Origin: Agathobacter sp.
GTDB lineage: Bacteria; Bacillota_A; Clostridia; Lachnospirales; Lachnospiraceae
Assembly (NCBI GenBank): GCA_017936725.1
Contig: JAGBEZ010000097.1
Span: forward strand, 1-13,257
Direction of reading: 5' to 3'
Length of the DNA stretch: 13,257 nt
The stretch's first letter is position 1; the number at the start of each line of letters is the position of its first letter. This document shows positions 1-7,375 of this stretch, piece by piece. The notes beneath the pieces were generated by a model. The model saw only the letters and a program-made list of their open reading frames with translations, did not search any database and was not told the DNA's origin. The position numbers and the translations under genes are program-made.

Positions 1-2596
1 CAACATTTGCCTCTGGAACAAGCGCCTGTATTTTCGTGGTCACATCATCGATGTCCTTTACTTTATTGTATACATAAAATACCTGTCCATCGCGTGCTAG
101 TTCACGGTTGATTGCTTCACGCACCATTTCTTCGTTGTATTCCATAACATACGTTTGAATTGGAAGACGATCCATTGGTGGCTCTTCGAGCACACTCATA
201 TCTCGAATTCCTATCAGGCTCATATGGAGGGTTCGCGGAATCGGTGTTGCAGTAAGCGTCAACACATCTACATTGGTTTTCATCTGTTTGATTTTTTCTT
301 TATGGGTAACGCCGAAACGTTGCTCTTCGTCTACCACCAAAAGCCCTAAGTCTTTAAACTCCACATCTTTGGATAAAATACGATGCGTTCCAACAACGAC
401 ATCTACCTGCCCTTTTTTCAACCCCTCTACCGTAGACTTCATCTCGGCAGAAGAACGAAAACGGCACATCAAATCCACACGCACTGGAAAATCCTGCATA
501 CGCTGTGAAAATGTATTATATATCTGCTGTGCCAATATAGTCGTTGGTGCCAGATATGCTACCTGTTTTCCTTCTTGAACTGCCTTAAACGCGGCACGAA
601 TGGCTACCTCTGTTTTTCCATAGCCTACATCGCCACAGATAAGTCTGTCCATGATTTTGGTGCTTTCCATATCCCGCTTGGTATCTTCAATGGCCAGCAC
701 TTGATCTTCCGTTTCTTCAAATGGAAACAGTTCTTCAAACTCTCTCTGCCATACCGTATCAGGTCCATAGACAAATCCATTTTTCTCTTCACGCAGCGCA
801 TAAAGTTTTACCAAATCCGCAGCAATCTCCTTTACTGCTCCACGAACGCGGGACTTCGTCTTGGTCCATTCCTGTCCGCCCAGGCGATTCAGTTTCGGTT
901 TCTTTGCATCTTTTCCCGCATACTTTTGAATCATTTCCAGCTGCGTAGCCAGGATATATAAATTCGAACCGCCCGCATATTCTATCTTGATATAATCCTT
1001 TAAGGTTTTATCTACTTCAATTTTTTCGATTCCCTTATATACACCTAGGCCGTGATTTTCATGCACCACATAATCGCCTACATTCAAATCCGTAAAACTT
1101 TGTATCTTTTCCCCTTCATAGGTGCGATGGCGCTTTTTCTTCTTTTTTTCTCCGCCAAAAATATCCGTTTCTGTGATAACCGCAAATTGCAGGAGTGGAT
1201 ATTCATAGCCTCTATGCACGGAAGCCTGACAAACCATAATCTGTCCTTCTAAGAGCGCATGATCGTAATCTTCTGTGTAAAAACTATTTAATCCTTCCTC
1301 GAGCAAATCTTGCGCCAAACGCTTCGCTCTGGTACGAGAACCCGAAAGCAAGATTACTTTATAATGATCTTTTTTATATTTTTTCAAATCCTTTACTAAC
1401 AGTTCAAAACTACTGTTATAGGAGTTTACGCTTTTTACATGAATCGCAAAGGTTCCCTGCTGTTTGAGTCCATTTGCTTTGGTATCCAATGCCGCAAAAG
1501 ATATACTAGAAAACTGATTGCATTTTCCAATGATTTCTTTTTCGAGAAAGAGTTCCTTCATCTGTCCCGGCAAAATATATCCTTTTTCCAGACGATGCTT
1601 CATACTCTCAGAAAATTCCAGCTCCGTCTGTTTTCCACGTTCTGTACAGCGACTTAACTCATCAAAGAAAAGAAAGGTTTCTTCTGGCGAAAAATAATCC
1701 AAAAGCCCGATTCTCTCTTCACAAAAATAGGATAAGTAGGCGTCCATCCCCGCATAAATCGAGAGTTCTCCCCACTCCTCTGCCTTTTCCTCTGCACCGA
1801 TAAGCATTCGATGTGCTTCTTCGGTTTTCATTTCTTTTCGCAGTTTATCGGAAGTTTTCTTTGCCTCTTTGAGAAGTTTTTCGATTCCCGCTTGCTTTTC
1901 TTCCTCTGTCAAAACCAACTCACAGGCAGGATATATCGTTATCTCATCAATCGATTCAATCGATTTTTGACTTTCTGTATCAAAAGTACGAATCGTGTCG
2001 ATTTCATCGCCCCACATTTCGATTCGAACTGGATTTTCTTCTGTCAACGGAAAAATATCCAAAATTCCACCACGAAGAGCAAACTGTCCCATGGTTTCCA
2101 CCTGATATTCCTTCTCGTATCCCATACGGACAAGCTGCTTTACAATTTCCTCTAACTGCACTTCCTCCCCTGGCATAAGCGTGAGCAAACAATTCCATAA
2201 TTTCTCTGGTGGTGTCTGCGTATTCATAAGCGCATCAAAGGTGGTAATTACCGTCACATGCTCTTTTTCATGAATCGCCTTCCAGGCACGCATTCGTTCT
2301 GCCGTCAGTACATTTCCACGAATATCGGACTGATAAAATAGCACGTCCTTTGCAGGAAAATACACAACCTCACGATTAAAAAAGCGATAGTCCTCATAGA
2401 GTTCTTTCGCTTTTTGCTCATGAAAAGTAACGATGATTGTATTCTTTTTACCATCGCTGCACGTGTACATCATATGTGGTTTTTGTGCGTCAATACATCC
2501 CGTTACGGAATACAGACCTTTTTCTTTTCTGGCCAGCTTTAACATATCTGAAAAAGCACCCAGACTCTTCAATGGTTCTACAAAAGTCTTCATCAT
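1..2596 (-). CDS. mfd: Transcription-repair coupling factor Mfd (3' end beyond the left edge)
   Basis: Mfd is a DNA translocase that pushes stalled RNA polymerase off damaged template and recruits UvrA for nucleotide excision repair. About 865 codons are present, starting at ATG 2596-2594 (a second ATG follows at once). Mfd proteins are usually near 1,150-1,180 residues, so the C-terminal part, including the end of translocase lobe 2 and the UvrA-masking domain, is missing. Visible in order: a UvrB-like N-terminal module with ALRGGILDIFP near residue 172; the RNA-polymerase-interacting domain with GDYVVHENHGLGVY near 507; Walker A GDVGYGKT near 654; DEEQ box near 756; and motif III LTATPIPRT just after. 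The frame reads through without a stop. The gene starts 5 nt after the pth stop, so it is translated from the spoVG-pth transcript or a promoter inside pth. Confidence 0.97.
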   Translation of the reverse strand, partial: MMKTFVEPLKSLGAFSDMLKLARKEKGLYSVTGCIDAQKPHMMYTCSDGKKNTIIVTFHEQKAKELYEDYRFFNREVVYFPAKDVLFYQSDIRGNVLTAERMRAWKAIHEKEHVTVITTFDALMNTQTPPEKLWNCLLTLMPGEEVQLEEIVKQLVRMGYEKEYQVETMGQFALRGGILDIFPLTEENPVRIEMWGDEIDTIRTFDTESQKSIESIDEITIYPACELVLTEEEKQAGIEKLLKEAKKTSDKLRKEMKTEEAHRMLIGAEEKAEEWGELSIYAGMDAYLSYFCEERIGLLDYFSPEETFLFFDELSRCTERGKQTELEFSESMKHRLEKGYILPGQMKELFLEKEIIGKCNQFSSISFAALDTKANGLKQQGTFAIHVKSVNSYNSSFELLVKDLKKYKKDHYKVILLSGSRTRAKRLAQDLLEEGLNSFYTEDYDHALLEGQIMVCQASVHRGYEYPLLQFAVITETDIFGGEKKKKKRHRTYEGEKIQSFTDLNVGDYVVHENHGLGVYKGIEKIEVDKTLKDYIKIEYAGGSNLYILATQLEMIQKYAGKDAKKPKLNRLGGQEWTKTKSRVRGAVKEIAADLVKLYALREEKNGFVYGPDTVWQREFEELFPFEETEDQVLAIEDTKRDMESTKIMDRLICGDVGYGKTEVAIRAAFKAVQEGKQVAYLAPTTILAQQIYNTFSQRMQDFPVRVDLMCRFRSSAEMKSTVEGLKKGQVDVVVGTHRILSKDVEFKDLGLLVVDEEQRFGVTHKEKIKQMKTNVDVLTLTATPIPRTLHMSLIGIRDMSVLEEPPMDRLPIQTYVMEYNEEMVREAINRELARDGQVFYVYNKVKDIDDVTTKIQALVPEANV

Positions 2597-2601
2597 TTTG
2601 C

Positions 2602-3171
2602 CTACTTCTTCGCATTATAATCGTTCATTGCTTTATCTACATCACCTTGCATCATAAGCACTGCTGCCTGCAGAATATCAGGCATAACCTCTTTTATTTT
2701 CGATGTATCCTCCTCCGAGAAATGACCCAGTACATAATCCGCCAAATCCCAGCCACTTGGTTTTTCTCCTACACCAACCTTAATACGCATGAAATTCTGT
2801 GTACCTGCGTGCGCAATGATACTCTTGATACCATTATGCCCACCTGCGCTTCCTTTCTTGCGAATTCGAATATTTCCCGGCGCGAGACTGATATCATCAT
2901 AAATCACGAGCATCTCTTCTTCTGGATCTATTTTATAAAAATCCATGACGGCTCTTACGCTTTCACCGCTTAAATTCATAAAGGTCTGTGGCTTTACCAA
3001 AAGAACTTTATTTCCTTCGATGACACCCGTTCCACATAAGGCCTTATGCTTCTTCTCTGTGATACTGATTCCATATTTTGCAGCTAATGCATCAATGGAA
3101 ATAAATCCTGCGTTGTGTCTGGTATTTTCATATTTTTTCCCTGGATTTCCCAGTCCTACGATTACAAACAT
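2602..3171 (-). CDS. pth: Peptidyl-tRNA hydrolase
   Basis: Cytosolic enzyme that cleaves peptidyl-tRNA released from stalled ribosomes, recycling tRNA. It has 189 residues, normal for bacterial Pth. Expected active-site residues are all present: N9 in GLGNPG, catalytic H19 in TRHNAGF, M65-N66 in FMNLSG, D92 in YDDISLAPG and N113 in GGHNGIKS. The start is supported by AAGGAG (3178-3183) six bases upstream. That ribosome binding site directly follows the T-run of the hairpin after spoVG, so pth expression depends on readthrough or on a promoter inside spoVG. mfd follows after 5 nt, an order common in Firmicutes. Confidence 0.97.
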   Translation of the reverse strand: MFVIVGLGNPGKKYENTRHNAGFISIDALAAKYGISITEKKHKALCGTGVIEGNKVLLVKPQTFMNLSGESVRAVMDFYKIDPEEEMLVIYDDISLAPGNIRIRKKGSAGGHNGIKSIIAHAGTQNFMRIKVGVGEKPSGWDLADYVLGHFSEEDTSKIKEVMPDILQAAVLMMQGDVDKAMNDYNAKK

Positions 3172-3183
3172 ATATTTCTCCTT

Positions 3184-3215
3184 AAAAAGCCCTCGCTCGA
3201 ACGGCGAGGGTTTTT
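3184..3215. terminator. Intrinsic terminator between spoVG and pth
   Basis: Inverted repeat CCCTCGC (3190-3196) with GCGAGGG (3204-3210), 7-nt loop, flanked by A5 on the left and T5 on the right, so it can work in both directions. On the minus strand it lies just after the spoVG stop and is followed by TTTTTAAGGAG, the last bases being the pth ribosome binding site. It probably ends most spoVG transcripts and lets some read through to pth-mfd. Confidence 0.8.
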
Positions 3216-3216
3216 C

Positions 3217-3486
3217 TTACTCTAAATCTTTTGCAATTTCTTCCTGATACTTTTCCATAATCAGTTTTGAAATTCTCTCTCTAGTAGCAGAATTGATTGG
3301 ATGCGCAATATCACGATATTCCCCATCACTAGCCTTGCGGCTAGGCATCGCGATAAAGAGCCCCTTCTCTCCTTCTATCACCTTGATGTCATGAACGACA
3401 AATTCATTCTCAATCGTAATAGAAACTACTGCTTTCATTTTTCCTTCTTTTTCTACTCTGCGAATACGTATGTCTGTTATTTGCAT
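3217..3486 (-). CDS. spoVG: Septation / regulatory protein SpoVG
   Basis: Small cytosolic protein, 89 residues, beginning [19 protein letters not shown], which matches the SpoVG family over its whole length. Typical features are the N-terminal beta sheet, [11 protein letters not shown], then [10 protein letters not shown] and the [14 protein letters not shown] helix. In Bacillus it affects asymmetric septation and sporulation genes; in several Firmicutes it is a nucleic-acid-binding regulator. Which role applies here cannot be told from sequence. Translation starts at ATG 3486 after a strong AAAGGGGGC. The gene is first in the leftward unit spoVG-pth-mfd and is read from the promoter at 3553-3580. 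Confidence 0.97.
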   Translation of the reverse strand: MQITDIRIRRVEKEGKMKAVVSITIENEFVVHDIKVIEGEKGLFIAMPSRKASDGEYRDIAHPINSATRERISKLIMEKYQEEIAKDLE

Positions 3487-3552
3487 AAAAAAGCCCCCTT
3501 TGCTACACTACGCTGTCTTTCCCGTAATCACATTATGTTTATTGATAACTTA

Positions 3553-3580
3553 ATTATACCACAATATTTTTTTTCGACAA
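3553..3580 (-). promoter_or_regulatory. SigA-type promoter of spoVG
   Basis: On the minus strand: TTGTCG (3575-3580), a 16-bp spacer that is mostly A, then a perfect TATAAT (3553-3558). The predicted start of transcription lies near 3546, about 60 nt upstream of the spoVG ATG. No clear SigH promoter was recognised, although spoVG is SigH-controlled in B. subtilis. Confidence 0.75.
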
Positions 3581-3602
3581 CCTTTATCCATCTTTTCTAT
3601 CA

Positions 3603-3619
3603 CTTCTTCTTTGCAAAAT
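3603..3619 (+). repeat. 17-nt exact repeat, copy 1 (upstream of the lipoprotein gene)
   Basis: CTTCTTCTTTGCAAAAT occurs here and again at 5662-5678 in front of murC. In both places it covers the candidate -35 hexamer TTGCAA. Confidence 0.7.
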
Positions 3620-3649
3620 AGCATTTCAATGTTACTATATAGATATAAT
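3611..3649 (+). promoter_or_regulatory. Probable promoter of the DUF4434-like lipoprotein gene
   Basis: Two overlapping readings are possible. TTGCAA (3611-3616) with a 16-bp spacer to TACTAT (3633-3638) has good geometry. A perfect TATAAT (3644-3649) lies just beyond but has no good -35 at 16-18 bp. Transcription would begin about 15-35 nt before the ATG at 3678. Confidence 0.55.
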
Positions 3650-3677
3650 AATCGGATTTATGAAAGGAAGGGTTTTT

Positions 3678-4862
3678 ATGAAGAAAAAATTACACATCGT
3701 TTTATTCTCCATCCTGATGATTGCATGTATGACTCTTACGACTGCATGTAATACCTCTTCAAAGGGAGATGGTTCCTCAGATGGTTATGCGAAACGAGAC
3801 ACGAAACTACTTTCCGGCTCTTTCCTGCAAAGCTGGGGATGCCGTGAATGGACACCTACTCGCTGGGACCAGGAGTTTGCTGCAATGAAGGAACTTGGAA
3901 TGGATTTTATGATTCTCCAAAGCGTTTATGACAGCTCTTACCGTATAGGAAAAGCCGAGGAACAGGATTGGCAGAACTATACTCTAAAAGGCAATATCAG
4001 TCTGTATCCATCCAAAATTGAAGGGCTTGAAAATGCGGTTCTTTCCTCAAAGAATCAGGGAGATGCCTTAGAATTAGCTTTAAAATCTGCCAAAGATAAC
4101 GATATGAAAATTTATATTGGTCTGTTAAGTGACGACAGATGGTGGGATTTTGGATGGGGTAAACCAAAACTTCCTTCTGGAAAGAAAGACGCTGCAACCG
4201 AATCTTACTTTGCAACCTGGTGTGATGCTAATGGTAAATTAAATGGCCAGATGATAACCGAAATCTGGGAGCGTTACGGAGAAGAGTACGGAGAACAGAT
4301 TGCTGGCTGGTATTACTACAACGAAATATGGAACGTTGATGTAGCCTGTCTCGGACTTGACGGCAAAGCTTATGCAACCTGCATCGGTAATAATATGAAT
4401 CATATGATCGATGCAATTAATAAAGCATGTCCAGAAAAACCGCTGATGCTTAGCCCATATTTCAATAAGACCATTTCGACGGCAAAACAGTATAAGAATT
4501 TCTGGATTGACATTTTCTCTGTTGCAAATTTCAGAGCTGGGGATATCTTTGCTCCACAGGATTGTGTCGGCGCTAAAGAGATGAGCATAAAAGATATGGA
4601 AAAATGGATTCGTGCATTAAAAGAAGCCTGTGATACCGAAGAAGGCATGCGCTACTGGGTAAACAATGAATGCTTTACCTCTGACTTCCTTCCAGCAGAT
4701 GTTTCTCGTTTCATCGACCAAATCGAGGCTAGTGAAAAATACGCAGAGACTCACATCACCTTCGCGTGGAACCATTACTATAATCCACTGAATGACCCAG
4801 CCGCCGAGTCTTACAACAACGAACTGAAAGATTACCTAAAACTTCGTCTCGAAATCGAATAA
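3678..4862 (+). CDS. Secreted DUF4434-like (TIM-barrel, glycosidase-like) lipoprotein
   Basis: The protein has 394 residues from ATG 3678. This start is preferred over the in-frame ATG at 3660 because GGAAGGG lies just upstream of 3678, inside what would otherwise be coding sequence. The N-terminus MKKKLHIVLFSILMIACMTL is a signal peptide ending in LTTAC. C24 is the likely lipidated cysteine, though the lipobox is imperfect (T rather than L at -3). After a short polar linker, LLSGSFLQSWGCREWTPTRW and a following MKELGMDFMILQ resemble the start of DUF4434 domains, which are predicted TIM barrels related to glycoside hydrolases. Acidic residues in barrel-like strand ends are E216 (WYYYNEIWN) and E331 (YWVNNECF), possible catalytic residues by analogy only. 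ITFAWNHYYNPL lies near the C-terminus. Substrate unknown; it is expected on the outer face of the membrane. It converges with the DUF624-like gene and is not in an operon with it. Confidence 0.8.
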   Translation: MKKKLHIVLFSILMIACMTLTTACNTSSKGDGSSDGYAKRDTKLLSGSFLQSWGCREWTPTRWDQEFAAMKELGMDFMILQSVYDSSYRIGKAEEQDWQNYTLKGNISLYPSKIEGLENAVLSSKNQGDALELALKSAKDNDMKIYIGLLSDDRWWDFGWGKPKLPSGKKDAATESYFATWCDANGKLNGQMITEIWERYGEEYGEQIAGWYYYNEIWNVDVACLGLDGKAYATCIGNNMNHMIDAINKACPEKPLMLSPYFNKTISTAKQYKNFWIDIFSVANFRAGDIFAPQDCVGAKEMSIKDMEKWIRALKEACDTEEGMRYWVNNECFTSDFLPADVSRFIDQIEASEKYAETHITFAWNHYYNPLNDPAAESYNNELKDYLKLRLEIE

Positions 4863-4875
4863 GTACATACAAAAA

Positions 4876-4910
4876 GGCTGTCGCAATTATTTTGCGGCAG
4901 CCTCTTTTTT
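4876..4910. terminator. Bidirectional terminator between the convergent accessory genes
   Basis: GGCTGTCGCAA (4876-4886) pairs with TTGCGGCAGCC (4892-4902): 11 pairs including one T-G wobble, with a 5-nt loop. It is preceded by A5 and followed by TCTTTTTT, so it can end both the lipoprotein transcript (+) and the DUF624-like transcript (-). Its right T-run overlaps the stop codon of the minus-strand gene. Confidence 0.88.
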
Positions 4911-5574
4911 ATTCCTCTTCTTCTTCGATTTTCTGTAACCATTCTCGGTCTTCCTGACTTAAGTATTTTCGGAAAACACGTTCTAATATAAAATTTGCTA
5001 CCACTATGTAAATGCCCGGAATACAAGCGATAAACAATGGCGATATGGTTGTAAAGCAAGCGATAAACAAAGCAACACACACCAAAAATGCTGCTAATAG
5101 TACGGCTGACCATGGCAGATTCAACAGTGCCATCAGCATACAGTTTTTCAGAATGGCCTTTGTAGAATTTTCAAATCTGGCTATATATGGAAACAGATAT
5201 AATCCCCACAAGGTCACTAGCATTATAATACATAAAATAACATTGCTAAGCGTTCCCGCACTGGCATTTTCCTCTATCATCGCTTGCAAAATCATATAAT
5301 CAAACGCAAGGAACAGATAAAGGACTAACATCAGCAGCCATACTTTCAAGGTTTGCTTAAAATTGCTTTTAAACGAATGGAAAAAGCATTGCCACGAATA
5401 GCCTCTTCGATCACGAACGGATTTTTGAAATGCATAATAAAATGCAGTTGTTGATGTTCCAATCGTAAATATTGGCAGTGAACATACGATCCAAAGCACG
5501 CTCAAAACAATGGTATCCACGATTCTTAATATTGTAGTAAATAATTTATTATCCGTATTAAAAAATTTCTCCAC
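4909..5574 (-). CDS. YesL / DUF624-family membrane protein
   Basis: Integral membrane protein of 221 residues with about five hydrophobic segments: roughly residues 15-40, 77-96, 105-124, 138-165 and 170-195. The first carries LWIVCSLPIFTIGTSTTAFYYA, the most recognisable stretch of the DUF624/YesL family. The tail is acidic (EEEEE). The family often sits near carbohydrate-use and ABC sugar-transporter genes, but its molecular function is not established. The start codon is GTG (5574-5572), with AAAGGAAG about 8 nt upstream. It is transcribed alone from the promoter at 5631-5659, divergent from murC. Confidence 0.88.
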   Translation of the reverse strand: MEKFFNTDNKLFTTILRIVDTIVLSVLWIVCSLPIFTIGTSTTAFYYAFQKSVRDRRGYSWQCFFHSFKSNFKQTLKVWLLMLVLYLFLAFDYMILQAMIEENASAGTLSNVILCIIMLVTLWGLYLFPYIARFENSTKAILKNCMLMALLNLPWSAVLLAAFLVCVALFIACFTTISPLFIACIPGIYIVVANFILERVFRKYLSQEDREWLQKIEEEEE

Positions 5575-5630
5575 GATAAGTTCTTCCTTTGTTTTTTATT
5601 CATTCTTATTTTTCTTTGCACACTTCCTAT

Positions 5631-5659
5631 AGTATATTTCTTTTTTTATGGAAAAACAA
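5631..5659 (-). promoter_or_regulatory. SigA-type promoter of the DUF624-like gene
   Basis: On the minus strand TTGTTT (5654-5659), spacer of exactly 17 bp, TATACT (5631-5636). It lies back to back with the murC promoter, with about 10 bp between the two -35 elements. Confidence 0.65.
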
Positions 5660-5661
5660 GT

Positions 5662-5678
5662 CTTCTTCTTTGCAAAAT
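5662..5678 (+). repeat. 17-nt exact repeat, copy 2 (upstream of murC)
   Basis: Identical to 3603-3619 and again overlaps the -35 element TTGCAA of the downstream promoter. The identity stops just inside the spacer. Confidence 0.7.
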
Positions 5679-5697
5679 CGCGTAACCGCGTTATAAT
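5670..5697 (+). promoter_or_regulatory. SigA-type promoter of murC
   Basis: TTGCAA (5670-5675), 16-bp spacer, perfect TATAAT (5692-5697). The spacer contains the small palindrome-like CGCGTAACCGCG. The leader to murC would be about 40 nt. Confidence 0.75.
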
Positions 5698-5742
5698 ATA
5701 GGAAATGACAGATTATAATATTACTATAAAAGGGGATTTTAT

Positions 5743-7122
5743 ATGTATACAGTTAATTTTAATAAACCAATTCATGTATATTTTATGGGAATCGGTGGCA
5801 TCAGCATGAGCGGTCTTGCAGAAATTCTTCTTGAACAAGGCTTTACCATTAGTGGTTCCGACATGAAAGCATCTGCGCTTACTACCCAGTTAGAAAACAA
5901 AGGGGTTAAGATATATTATGGACAGGTTGCAGAAAATATTACATCCGATATCGATTTAGTGGTATATACTGCAGCCATTCGTGAAGATAACGAAGAATGG
6001 CTGGCTGCAAAGAACGCTGGTATCCCTATGCTGACTCGCGCCCAGCTCCTTGGACAGATTATGGACAATTATCAAAATTCCATCGCTGTTTCTGGAACCC
6101 ATGGCAAAACCACAACCACATCCATGATTAGTCAGGTCCTTTTGGAAGCAAATGCCGACCCAACAATCACCGTAGGTGGAATTCTTTCTGCCATTGATGG
6201 TAACTTACGTGTCGGTGAATCCGAGGTTTTCATTTCTGAAGCCTGCGAATACACCAATAGTTTTTTAAACTTCCGTCCAAAATACAGCATTATTTTAAAT
6301 GTCGAAGCAGAACACTTAGACTTTTTCAAGGATTTAGAAGATGTACGCAATTCCTTTAAAAAGTTTGCTGCAAACACCCGTGCCGACGGCGCAACGATTA
6401 TCAATGGTGAAATCGAAGATTACGAGGAATTAGTTTCACATCTTCCACACCAGGTAATCACCTATGGATTTGATTCTCGCTTTGATTTTTATGCAAAAGA
6501 TATCCGTTTTGACGATAGAGCCTGTGGTATGTTCACCGTAATGCATCAGGGCAAACCTCTGATGAATGTACATTTAAGCGTTCCTGGTATGCACAACGTT
6601 TCAAATGCATTGGCTTCTATCGCTTTGGCTCATCTTATGAACCTTCCAGAAGATGAAGTTCTTGTAGGCTTGCGAAAATTTGGCGGAGCGAACCGTCGTT
6701 TCCAGTACAAGGGCGAAGTGGACGGTATCACCATTATTGACGACTATGCGCACCACCCAACAGAAATTCAGGCAACCCTTGATGCGGCTGCAAATTATCC
6801 GCATAAGAGACTAATCCTTGTATTCCAGCCTCACACATACACGAGAACACAAGCTTTCTTACATGAATTTGCAGATGTATTATCTCAGGTAGATATTTTA
6901 GTCCTTGCGGATATTTATGCTGCACGCGAAAAAAACACAATTGGCATTTCTTCGAAAGATTTACTTGCACTTGTAAAGGAAAAGGGTACAGAAAGCTATT
7001 ATTTCCCTTCTTTTGATGAAATTGAAAAATTTTTATTAAAAAATTGTATGAACGGCGACCTGTTGATAACTATGGGTGCTGGAAACGTTGTAGAAATAGG
7101 CGAATCGCTGCTTGGTAACTAG
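5743..7122 (+). CDS. murC: UDP-N-acetylmuramate--L-alanine ligase
   Basis: ATP-dependent cytosolic Mur ligase that adds L-alanine to UDP-MurNAc, the first amino acid of the peptidoglycan stem peptide. It has 459 residues, normal for MurC. The N-terminal UDP-binding Rossmann domain shows GIGGISMSGLA near residues 16-26. The central ATPase domain shows SGTHGKTTTT with G118 to T124, then EACEYTNSFL and LNVEAEHLDFF. The C-terminal domain shows DDYAHHPTE from 333 and FQPHTYTRT. These are MurC rather than MurD/E/F signatures. The ATG follows AAAGGGGA (5728-5735) by 7 nt. Two DnaA boxes begin at the base after its TAG stop, followed by a hairpin terminator, so murC is probably a single-gene unit. 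Confidence 0.97.
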   Translation: MYTVNFNKPIHVYFMGIGGISMSGLAEILLEQGFTISGSDMKASALTTQLENKGVKIYYGQVAENITSDIDLVVYTAAIREDNEEWLAAKNAGIPMLTRAQLLGQIMDNYQNSIAVSGTHGKTTTTSMISQVLLEANADPTITVGGILSAIDGNLRVGESEVFISEACEYTNSFLNFRPKYSIILNVEAEHLDFFKDLEDVRNSFKKFAANTRADGATIINGEIEDYEELVSHLPHQVITYGFDSRFDFYAKDIRFDDRACGMFTVMHQGKPLMNVHLSVPGMHNVSNALASIALAHLMNLPEDEVLVGLRKFGGANRRFQYKGEVDGITIIDDYAHHPTEIQATLDAAANYPHKRLILVFQPHTYTRTQAFLHEFADVLSQVDILVLADIYAAREKNTIGISSKDLLALVKEKGTESYYFPSFDEIEKFLLKNCMNGDLLITMGAGNVVEIGESLLGN

Positions 7123-7133
7123 TTATCCACATT

Positions 7134-7182
7134 ATCCACATTGAAATTGGGGATTTTATTCCCATTTCTATGTGGATTTTTT
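7134..7182 (+). terminator. Terminator after murC
   Basis: ATCCACAT then GAAAT and GGG (from 7134) pairs with the stretch 7160-7177 ending ATGTGGAT, with one mismatch and small bulges, followed by TTTTTT (7177-7182). The left arm contains most of the second DnaA box, so the same bases serve as a DNA site and an RNA hairpin. Confidence 0.72.
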
Positions 7183-7200
7183 AATACCCGCAAAGCCTCT

Positions 7201-7258
7201 AAATCAAGTATATCCCACAAGTTGTCCACTTATCCACAATTTTGTTATCCCTTGATTT
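7201..7258. repeat. Inverted repeat enclosing the central DnaA boxes
   Basis: AAATCAAG (7201-7208) is the exact reverse complement of CTTGATTT (7251-7258). The 42 bp between hold TATCCCACA, TTGTCCACT, TTATCCACA and TTATCCC. The arms are short and could be chance, but their symmetry around the box group is notable. Confidence 0.5.
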
Positions 7259-7284
7259 TACTGGGTTTGTGGAATTTTTGCTTC

Positions 7285-7313
7285 TTCCATTTCGTTTTTT
7301 AATGTGTTATACT
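7285..7313 (+). promoter_or_regulatory. Extended -10 promoter of the dnaD-dnaC-prs group
   Basis: TGTTATACT (7305-7313) is an extended -10 (TGN then TATACT). The -35 position, TTCCAT (7285-7290) at 17 bp, is poor, as expected of extended -10 promoters. Transcription would start near 7320, which rules out the in-frame GTG at 7304 as translation start. Confidence 0.6.
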
Positions 7314-7375
7314 TGGAACACTTGACGAGGTCTGGTTGTCTTTTGCACCGGCCATTTGGGAAAGAGGGTTTTTTT

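Noticed and set aside
575..961. 128-codon plus-strand open frame
   Set aside because: It lies antisense to the conserved translocase region of mfd, shows no family features and has no ribosome binding site. It is a shadow frame.
2437..2973. 178-codon plus-strand open frame over the mfd-pth junction
   Set aside because: Antisense to two conserved genes, cysteine/histidine-rich composition typical of shadow translation, no promoter or ribosome binding site.
7304..7375. N-terminal extension of the DnaD-like protein from GTG 7304
   Set aside because: The codon lies inside the -10 region, and a ribosome binding site precedes ATG 7376.
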